From Thermomonas sp. (lineage in GTDB: Bacteria; Pseudomonadota; Gammaproteobacteria; Xanthomonadales; Xanthomonadaceae): a stretch of DNA of 64,000 nt. The stretch spans positions 1 through 64,000 of the forward strand of contig NZ_JAQSDO010000003.1 of the NCBI RefSeq assembly GCF_029945965.1, written 5' to 3'. Numbering within the stretch: position 1 is the first letter of the stretch; every line of letters starts with the position of its first letter. Made by a program: the position numbers and the translations under genes. The notes beneath the pieces were generated by a model. It was not told the DNA's origin. It searched no databases and saw only the letters and a list, made by a program, of their open reading frames with translations. Positions 58,296 through 64,000 of this stretch are shown in pieces.

Positions 58296-59099
58296 ATGAG
58301 CGATCTGTTTTCCGCAGCACGCGCGTGCCTCGCCGCTGCATCGCCCGAGGCGAAAGTCAGCGCGACCTTCGATGCCGCTGCGGCGTTCGCACGTGGCGAA
58401 CTTTCCATCGATGCGGCATCGCCACCACCCGAAGCCATCCGCATGCCGGGCCGGCCACCGACGCCGCGGCTGGTGCATCCGCGCGAATTGCCGAAACGTG
58501 GCTTCGGTAGCAACGAAGGACGTGCCGCTTTCATCCATGCGGTCGCGCATATCGAATTCAATGCGATCGACCTGGCCTGGGATGCGGTGTATCGCTTCCG
58601 CGGATTGCCGGACGCGTACTACGCGGATTGGATTTCGGTCGCCAATGACGAAGCACGGCATTTCTCGATGCTGCGCGCGCGCCTGTACGAACTCGGCCAT
58701 GACTACGGCGATTTCGATGCGCATAACGGTTTGTGGGAAATGGCCGAGAAGACGGCAGATGACGGCCTCGCGCGAATGGCACTAGTGCCTCGGGTGCTGG
58801 AAGCGCGTGGCCTGGACGTGACGCCGGGGATGATCGTGAAACTGCGCGGGCTTGGCGACGATGCCACGGCTGACATCCTCGAAATCATCCTGCGCGAGGA
58901 AATCGCGCACGTCGCGGCAGGCTCGCGCTGGTACCGCTGGCATTGCGAACGCGCCGGGATCGAGCCGCGCGCCAGGTTCCGCGAACTGCTGCACGAGTAC
59001 GCAACCAGCGTCTTGCGCAAGCCGTTCAACATGGAAGCGCGCCGGCAGGCCGGTTTCGATGCCGAGGAACTGGAAGGACTGCTGGATGCTGCCGACTGA
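58296..59099 (+). CDS. DUF455 ferritin-like protein
   Basis: 267 aa from ATG 58296 (MSDLFSAARACLAAAS). Ferritin-like four-helix pattern with Glu/His ligands: HAVAHIEFNAIDLAWD, SVANDEARHFSML, LREEIAHVAAG. Implies a di-iron or related site; the true reaction is unknown. Downstream of purF by 22 bases. Confidence 0.82.
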   Translation: MSDLFSAARACLAAASPEAKVSATFDAAAAFARGELSIDAASPPPEAIRMPGRPPTPRLVHPRELPKRGFGSNEGRAAFIHAVAHIEFNAIDLAWDAVYRFRGLPDAYYADWISVANDEARHFSMLRARLYELGHDYGDFDAHNGLWEMAEKTADDGLARMALVPRVLEARGLDVTPGMIVKLRGLGDDATADILEIILREEIAHVAAGSRWYRWHCERAGIEPRARFRELLHEYATSVLRKPFNMEARRQAGFDAEELEGLLDAAD

Positions 59100-59154
59100 C
59101 CGTCATCAACCGTATGCTGCAAACTACCCGGCAGTCCAATATCCGAGGCCGGTC

Positions 59155-59613
59155 ATGAAGTTTCTTGCCATCGCATCATTCTCATTGTTGCTGGCAGCGT
59201 GCACGGCGCCGCAGGCGCCACCGGATGTAGTTGCGCAGCCTGTCGAGCCCACTGCGCCCGTCGCCACAAGCATAGCCCCGGCACCCAAGCGCGCGCCTGG
59301 TCCGGAAGCCGCCGGTTCCCTGCAAATTTTCCGCGCATTCGGCAACGAGCCGTTCTGGAACGTCAACGTGCAAGGCGGCCAGCTGACCTTCACTACCCCC
59401 GAAGATCAGCAGGGCACGGTTTTGCAAGGCGTACGTGCTGCGACCGGGAATGGCGGCATGGATATCAGCGGCAGCCAGGATGGAAATTCGTTCTTGCTGA
59501 GGGTACGCACCGGTAACTGCAGCGACGGCATGTCCGACAATCAGTACTCGATGACATCCGCCTTCCGCATGGGTGACGCCGTTTACACGGGGTGTGCTGA
59601 AGCCGCCAAGTAG
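59155..59613 (+). CDS. Putative lipoprotein with a COG3650-like domain
   Basis: 152 aa from ATG 59155 (MKFLAIASFSLLLAACTAPQ), lipobox LLAAC. Pro/Ala linker, then a small beta domain beginning FRAFGNEPFWNVNVQGG, seen in COG3650-type envelope proteins (heat-shock HslJ-like neighbours). Two Cys (NCSDG, TGCAE) may pair. Function unknown. An earlier in-frame start inside the upstream gene is rejected. Confidence 0.75.
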   Translation: MKFLAIASFSLLLAACTAPQAPPDVVAQPVEPTAPVATSIAPAPKRAPGPEAAGSLQIFRAFGNEPFWNVNVQGGQLTFTTPEDQQGTVLQGVRAATGNGGMDISGSQDGNSFLLRVRTGNCSDGMSDNQYSMTSAFRMGDAVYTGCAEAAK

Positions 59614-59618
59614 CGGCT

Positions 59619-60347
59619 TCAGACCGTTAGTGCAGCCAGCTCGAATCCATTCGCATCGACCCGCAACACCGAGCCCTGCGTGTACCAGTCGCCCAACACG
59701 ATGCGAGTGCAGTCGTTGGCTTCCGCGTGGATCGCCGGGCGATGGGTATGGCCATGGATCATGCGGCGGATGCCGTAGCGCGAAAACGTGCTGGCAACCG
59801 TTTCCGGACTGACATCGGTAATCGTTTCCGACATGCCGGTCGTCTGCAGTTCGCCGAAGCGTGCCTTGCTCGCGACGCGCGCCTGCGCTGCAAAAGCCAG
59901 TCGCGCGGCCAGCGGTTGCATCAGGAACTGCGCCTGCCAGCGCGGGTCGCGGGTTTGCGTGCGGAACTGTTGATAGGCGAGATCGTCGGTGCACAGCAGG
60001 TCGCCATGGCCAATCATGGTCGGCGTGCCATGCAGCAGGATGACCGCAGGATCAGGGAGGATCGTGATTCCGGCACGGCGTGCGTACTCGTTGCCGAGCA
60101 GGAAGTCGCGGTTGCCGCGGATGAAATACACCGGTACGCCGCCGTCCGACAGCACTCTCAATTTCGAGGCGACAAACGTGCCGGCTTCGGACGGATCATC
60201 GTCACCGACCCAGGCTTCGAACAGGTCGCCGAGGATGTACAGCGCCCGTGCATCGCGGGCTTCGCGTTCGATGAACTCGCCGAACAACTCGGTGATCGCC
60301 GGGCGCTCGGCATCCAGGTGCAGGTCGGAGATGAACAGCGTGGTCAT
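59619..60347 (-). CDS. lpxH: UDP-2,3-diacylglucosamine diphosphatase
   Basis: 242 aa from ATG 60347. Calcineurin-like phosphoesterase hydrolysing UDP-2,3-diacylglucosamine to lipid X in lipid A synthesis, peripheral at the inner membrane. Metal motifs [27 protein letters not shown] and HGHTHRP are complete. Its stop lies five bases from the lipoprotein gene end (convergent). Confidence 0.95.
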   Translation of the reverse strand: MTTLFISDLHLDAERPAITELFGEFIEREARDARALYILGDLFEAWVGDDDPSEAGTFVASKLRVLSDGGVPVYFIRGNRDFLLGNEYARRAGITILPDPAVILLHGTPTMIGHGDLLCTDDLAYQQFRTQTRDPRWQAQFLMQPLAARLAFAAQARVASKARFGELQTTGMSETITDVSPETVASTFSRYGIRRMIHGHTHRPAIHAEANDCTRIVLGDWYTQGSVLRVDANGFELAALTV

Positions 60348-60394
60348 GGCGGCATTGTAGGGATTTGCAATCGAAGTTCGCGCAGACAATCAGC

Positions 60395-60465
60395 GGCGAG
60401 GGTGCCCGGTATGCCGCGCCAGCGGCATTTCGAGCCGCAGATGCGGCATACCGGGCACCCTCGCC
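60395..60465. repeat. Long palindrome, REP family A copy 2
   Basis: Perfect 23-nt arms at 60395-60417 and 60443-60465 (outer end GGCGAGGGTGCCCGGTATGC). The core CAGCGGCATTTCGAGCCGC (60420-60438) is the exact reverse complement of the core at 51299-51317; the arms differ. Lies in the divergent lpxH-gltX region. Confidence 0.85.
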
Positions 60466-60523
60466 AAAACGGCGATCCAGAGGCACAGGCTAAAATGGCC
60501 GCACTCCGATTGATCAAGTGCCC

Positions 60524-61930
60524 ATGACCGTCCGTACCCGTTTCGCCCCCAGTCCCACCGGCTACCTGCATATCGGTGGCGCCCGCACCGCGCTGTATTG
60601 CTGGCTGCAGTCGCGCCGCAACAGTGGGCAGTTTGTCCTGCGCATCGAGGACACCGACCGCGAACGCAGCACCCAGGCGGCGATCGACGCGATCCTGCAG
60701 GCGATGGCGTGGCTGGGCCTGGACTATGACGAGGGCCCGATCTACCAGACCGACCGCCTTGACCGTTACAAGCAAATGGCCGAGCAACTGGTCGCTTCCG
60801 GCCACGCGTACTACGCCTACGAAAGCAAGGCCGAGCTCGAGGCGATGCGCGAAGCGGCGATGGCAGCCGGCGACAAGCCGCGCTACAACGGTGCCTATCG
60901 GACCGCCAATGCCGAGTGGCGCGACGACCCGAACCGGGTGATCCGCTTCCGCAACCCGGACGAGGGCGTGGTGGCCTGGGATGACAAGGTCAAGGGCCGC
61001 ATCGAAATCGCCAACAGCGAACTCGACGACCTGGTGATCTTCCGCCCGGACGGCTACGCGACCTACAACTTCGCAGTGGTGGTGGACGACATCGACATGG
61101 CGATCACTGACGTCGTGCGTGGCGACGACCACGTCAACAACACGCCGCGGCAAATCAATATCTATCGCGCGCTCGGCGCAACGGTGCCCGCGTTCTCGCA
61201 CCTGCCGATGATCCTGGACGAGAACGGCGCCAAGCTGTCCAAGCGCACCGGCGCGGCGGACGTGATGCAGTATCGCGATGCTGGCTACCTGCCGCATGCG
61301 TTGCTCAACTACCTGGTGCGACTGGGCTGGTCGCATGGCGACCAGGAAGTGTTTTCGATCGCGGAAATGCAGTCGCTGTTCGACCTGTCGAACGTGCATG
61401 CAAAGCCAGCGCGGCTGGACATGGCCAAGCTCGGCTGGCTCAACCAGCAATACCTGAAGAACGATGATCCGGTGGAGATCGGCAAGCACCTGGAATGGCA
61501 TCTTCGTCAGGCGGGTTACGACTTGGCCAAAGGCCCCACTCCTGCCGACATCGTCATCGCACTGCGTGACCGCGTGCAGACGCTGAAGGACATGGCCGAA
61601 CGCGCTGCAGTGTGGTTTGGCCCGCTCACGCAGTACGACGACAAGGCGGTCACCAAACACCTCACATCAGCCGCATCTGCGCCGCTGGCCGACATGCGTG
61701 AACGTCTCGATGCGCTGGAAGCATGGACGGTGGAGGGTATCGAAACCGCGTTCCATGCCACGGTCGAGGCCTCGGGCCTGGGCATGGGCAAGGTCGCGCA
61801 GCCGCTGCGGGTGGCGATCACCGGTACCCAGGTCAGCCCGGATATCTCGCACACCATTTTCCTGGCGGGCAAGCACGAGGCACTGGCGCGGATTGATGCC
61901 GCCCTTGCAAAAATCCCGGCGGATGCCTAG
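60524..61930 (+). CDS. gltX: Glutamyl-tRNA synthetase
   Basis: 468 aa from ATG 60524 ([20 protein letters not shown]); a GTG two codons earlier is also open. Class I synthetase charging tRNA-Glu. HIGH-type motif HIGG, KMSKS-type motif KLSKRTG. The zinc-type Cys cluster is absent. Single copy in this window. TAAAAT at 60491 may be a -10. Confidence 0.96.
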   Translation: MTVRTRFAPSPTGYLHIGGARTALYCWLQSRRNSGQFVLRIEDTDRERSTQAAIDAILQAMAWLGLDYDEGPIYQTDRLDRYKQMAEQLVASGHAYYAYESKAELEAMREAAMAAGDKPRYNGAYRTANAEWRDDPNRVIRFRNPDEGVVAWDDKVKGRIEIANSELDDLVIFRPDGYATYNFAVVVDDIDMAITDVVRGDDHVNNTPRQINIYRALGATVPAFSHLPMILDENGAKLSKRTGAADVMQYRDAGYLPHALLNYLVRLGWSHGDQEVFSIAEMQSLFDLSNVHAKPARLDMAKLGWLNQQYLKNDDPVEIGKHLEWHLRQAGYDLAKGPTPADIVIALRDRVQTLKDMAERAAVWFGPLTQYDDKAVTKHLTSAASAPLADMRERLDALEAWTVEGIETAFHATVEASGLGMGKVAQPLRVAITGTQVSPDISHTIFLAGKHEALARIDAALAKIPADA

Positions 61931-61939
61931 ATCAAGGTC

Positions 61940-62443
61940 ATGGCCAAGAGCACCTCAAAGTCGCACGCCTGCATCGACCCCAAGCATCACGTGCATGATG
62001 CCGCGGGTTTCGTGCGCGCGGTGGAGCATGCCTGCCACGAACGCGGCCTGCGGCTGACCGCGATCCGCGCACGCGTGCTGGGTTTCGTTGCCGCCGCTGG
62101 CAAGCCGATCAAGGCCTATGACTTGCTGGAACTGGTGCGTGAAGGCGAGGGCGCCGGCGCCGCCGCACCGCCGACCGTCTATCGCGCGCTGGATTTCCTG
62201 CTGGCGAACGGGTTCATCCACAAACTTGAGTCCGTCAATTCGTTCGTGGCCTGCCATCACCCGAGCACCGACCAGCATTCGGTGCCGTTCCTGATCTGCA
62301 ACCGCTGCCATTCGGCGGTGGAACTGGAAGATCGCGGCGTGGTCGATGCATTGGATGCCCGTGCCCGCGCGCTTGGCTTCGTGCCACAGGCACAGACGCT
62401 GGAAGTGCACGGACTGTGCGCCAAGTGCGCGTTGGCAGCCTGA
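61940..62443 (+). CDS. zur: Fur-family regulator, probably Zur
   Basis: 167 aa. DNA-binding winged helix (RLTAIRARVLGFVAAAGKP... TVYRALDFLLANGFIHKL) and dimerisation part with two CxxC zinc pairs (CNRC, CAKC) and CHHPSTDQHS. The N-terminal HHVHD is His-rich. Zur binds zinc and represses zinc-uptake genes. A Zur-box-like palindrome occurs 67 bases downstream, before an outer-membrane gene, which supports Zur over Fur. Starts nine bases after gltX. Confidence 0.85.
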   Translation: MAKSTSKSHACIDPKHHVHDAAGFVRAVEHACHERGLRLTAIRARVLGFVAAAGKPIKAYDLLELVREGEGAGAAAPPTVYRALDFLLANGFIHKLESVNSFVACHHPSTDQHSVPFLICNRCHSAVELEDRGVVDALDARARALGFVPQAQTLEVHGLCAKCALAA

Positions 62444-62509
62444 GCAAAGCCGTCCCGTAACACCCTGGGTCGTACCCTGCCATGGGTCATGTTGACGACA
62501 TCGGTAGTA

Positions 62510-62530
62510 GAAGTGTTATGTTATAACTTC
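62510..62530. promoter_or_regulatory. Zur-box-like operator
   Basis: GAAGTGTTAT (62510-62519), G, TTATAACTTC (62521-62530): a near-palindrome matching the known proteobacterial Zur box (GAAATGTTATA... with TATAACATTTC). It overlaps the likely promoter of the next gene (TTGACG at 62492-62497 upstream). Confidence 0.75.
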
Positions 62531-62553
62531 CTAACTGTCCGATACCCATCCAC

Positions 62554-63924
62554 ATGCGCAAGTCGTTACTGACGCTGGCCCTGTTGTCGGCGATCAGCGC
62601 TCCCGCGTTGGCCGTGCCGCAGCAAAGCGACCATGACCGCATCGCCATGCTGGAAGCGCAGTTAAGCGCGCTGCAGGCCGAGATCCAGGCGATGAAAGCC
62701 ACAGCGCCGGTGCTTGCCGCGACTATACCTGCGACCAGTGCCACAGACGAGATTGATGCGTTGGCCGCCGATGCGCCGGACAGTGCGACATCTGTCGCGG
62801 ACGTCAGCATGGGCGTCGCCGCATCCAATCCCGGTACAGGCGGCGGCAACAGTGGTGCGAATGCCTTCAATCCGGCGATCAGCATCATCCTCAATGGTAG
62901 CTACTCGCACCATTCGCTGGACCCCGTCAGCTATTCCCGCGCTGGCTTCCCGCTGGTCGGCGGAGCTGGGCCGAGTGCCAATGGCTTCTCCCTGGGCGAA
63001 AGCGAGATGGCCTTCGCCACCAATATCGATGACAAGTTCTATGGCCAGGTCACCTTGGCAATCGGGAGTGAGGACGGTCAGGACCACCTTGGCGTGGAAG
63101 AGGCCTTCATCGACACCACCACGTTGCCGGCCGGGCTCAGCCTGCGGATGGGGCGGTTCTTCTCCAACATCGGTTACCTCAACAGCCACCACGCGCATAC
63201 CGATAGCTTCTTCGACCGGCCATTGCCGTACCAGGCGTTCCTGGGTGGCCAATACGGCGACGATGGCGTGCAACTGCGCTGGGTCGCGCCAACCTCGGTG
63301 TTCCTGGAGCTGGGCGGCGAGTTATTGCGTGGCCAGCCGTATCCGAGTGGTGGCGCGCAGCATGGTGGCGTCGGCACCAAGACCCTGTTCGCGCACGTTG
63401 GCGGTGATGCCGGCAGCAACAATGAATGGCTGGCGGGCGTGTCGATGCTGAAGACGCGCACGGCGGGCGGCGAGGACGGTTTCAGTGGCGATGCCAATGT
63501 CTACATCGCCGATGCGACATGGAAGTGGGCGCCGCAGGGCAATTTCAAGGATGGCGGGATCACGCTTCGCGGCGAATACCTGCTGGATGATCGCAACGGC
63601 ATCTACATCGACCCAACCAATCCATTGAACAGTGCGCTTTGGTCCGGGCAGCGCCGCGGTGGTTACCTGGAAGGCGTGTATCGCCTCAACCGGACTTGGG
63701 ATGTCGGCTATCGCTACGACCGCCTGTGGAGCGACAGTAACTTGCCGCTGGCGACCGGCTTCGATCCCTATCGGAACAGCGCAGAACTGACCTGGCGCAA
63801 CAGCGAGTTCAGCTTGTTCCGCCTGCAACTCGCGCGCGACCGACCCAATGCCGCCAACAGCGACAACGTCCTCACCCTGCAATATCAGACTGCCTTGGGC
63901 GCCCACGGCGCGCACAAGTTCTAA
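62554..63924 (+). CDS. Outer-membrane porin-like protein, likely zinc-regulated
   Basis: 456 aa. Signal peptide (MRKSLLTLALLSAISAPALA), a short coiled coil (IAMLEAQLSALQAEIQAMKA, as in trimeric porins), an Ala/Thr/Gly linker, then an amphipathic beta-strand-rich barrel (from about 110) ending in the C-terminal aromatic F (GAHKF). Two-His/Asp patches (HHAHTDSF) are visible. Family recognised only as porin-like, TonB-independent. The Zur box upstream suggests zinc-starvation expression. The next partial gene follows nine bases later. Confidence 0.75.
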   Translation: MRKSLLTLALLSAISAPALAVPQQSDHDRIAMLEAQLSALQAEIQAMKATAPVLAATIPATSATDEIDALAADAPDSATSVADVSMGVAASNPGTGGGNSGANAFNPAISIILNGSYSHHSLDPVSYSRAGFPLVGGAGPSANGFSLGESEMAFATNIDDKFYGQVTLAIGSEDGQDHLGVEEAFIDTTTLPAGLSLRMGRFFSNIGYLNSHHAHTDSFFDRPLPYQAFLGGQYGDDGVQLRWVAPTSVFLELGGELLRGQPYPSGGAQHGGVGTKTLFAHVGGDAGSNNEWLAGVSMLKTRTAGGEDGFSGDANVYIADATWKWAPQGNFKDGGITLRGEYLLDDRNGIYIDPTNPLNSALWSGQRRGGYLEGVYRLNRTWDVGYRYDRLWSDSNLPLATGFDPYRNSAELTWRNSEFSLFRLQLARDRPNAANSDNVLTLQYQTALGAHGAHKF

Positions 63925-63933
63925 GGAAACGAC

Positions 63934-64000
63934 ATGAAGACAATTGCAATTGCAGCCCCCTTGTTGCTGCTGGCCTCGATGGCAGTCGCTACCCCGGCGC
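63934..64000 (+). CDS. Start of an exported protein (partial)
   Basis: Only 22 codons are in the window: MKTIAIAAPLLLLASMAVAT, a signal peptide ending TPA. An AAGGAA site precedes it. By context after a Zur box and a porin-like gene it may be a zinc-uptake component such as a substrate-binding protein, but that is inference. Confidence 0.6.
   Translation, partial: MKTIAIAAPLLLLASMAVATPA

Noticed and set aside
56675-58561. A 628-codon open frame on the minus strand
   Set aside because: Runs opposite purF and into the DUF455 gene; composition is that of a reversed GC-rich gene with no family motif.

Overview
The window is a 64 kb piece of a GC-rich gammaproteobacterial chromosome. Gene content, gene order and protein flavour point to the Lysobacterales/Xanthomonadaceae (Lysobacter, Luteimonas or Thermomonas type). 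The main clues are a one-block S10-spc-alpha ribosomal cluster with no rpmJ after secY, a 332-aa RpoA, a class II DAHP synthase, a cytosolic-type malate dehydrogenase and a kbl-tdh pair. The genus cannot be fixed from sequence alone.

Layout. 1-14.9 kb: the end of tuf, then the S10, spc and alpha ribosomal operons through rplQ, closed by a clear intrinsic terminator. The S10 leader carries an attenuator-like hairpin, and two unusually long, hairpin-rich gaps interrupt the spc operon. 14.9-25.2 kb: housekeeping genes (dsbB, class II DAHP synthase, a Ycf48-like protein, an amidase lipoprotein, a DUF2127 membrane protein, typA, ppiB, an aminotransferase, mdh). 25.2-27.9 kb: a scarred accessory segment with a truncated membrane-protein gene, a defective IS3-family element, a decayed TPR-regulator pseudogene and a C-terminal scrap of a lipoamide-dehydrogenase-like gene. 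27.9-37.2 kb: the most interesting region. It encodes a two-domain KaiC-like ATPase, KaiB, and a 1184-aa PAS/GAF/degenerate-GGDEF/EAL protein in one overlapping operon. This operon faces a convergent, overlapping operon of a receiver-GGDEF diguanylate cyclase, a GAF histidine kinase and a stand-alone receiver. Together they look like a Kai-type switch tied to phosphorelay and cyclic-di-GMP signalling.

37.3-64 kb: an overlapping msrB-msrA-oxidoreductase operon for methionine sulfoxide repair, prpBC (methylcitrate cycle), a potassium channel, a GST, a SleB-like hydrolase, a fadH-type dienoyl-CoA reductase, an OmpA-type protein, a small exported protein, a pseudouridine synthase, kbl-tdh (threonine catabolism), a DUF3224 protein, and serA followed directly by a histidine-phosphatase gene that may supply phosphoserine phosphatase. 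Next come folC, a double-SPOR protein and purF (with cvpA missing from this usual neighbourhood), a DUF455 protein, a lipoprotein, lpxH and gltX. The window ends with a zinc-regulation locus: a Fur/Zur-family regulator, a Zur-box-like palindrome, an outer-membrane porin-like gene and the start of another exported protein.

Several intergenic palindromes look like mobile or REP-type repeats. Two long hairpins share a 19-nt core, one element has perfect 24-nt arms, and one is a near-palindrome upstream of mdh. No tRNA, rRNA operon or CRISPR array was recognised.
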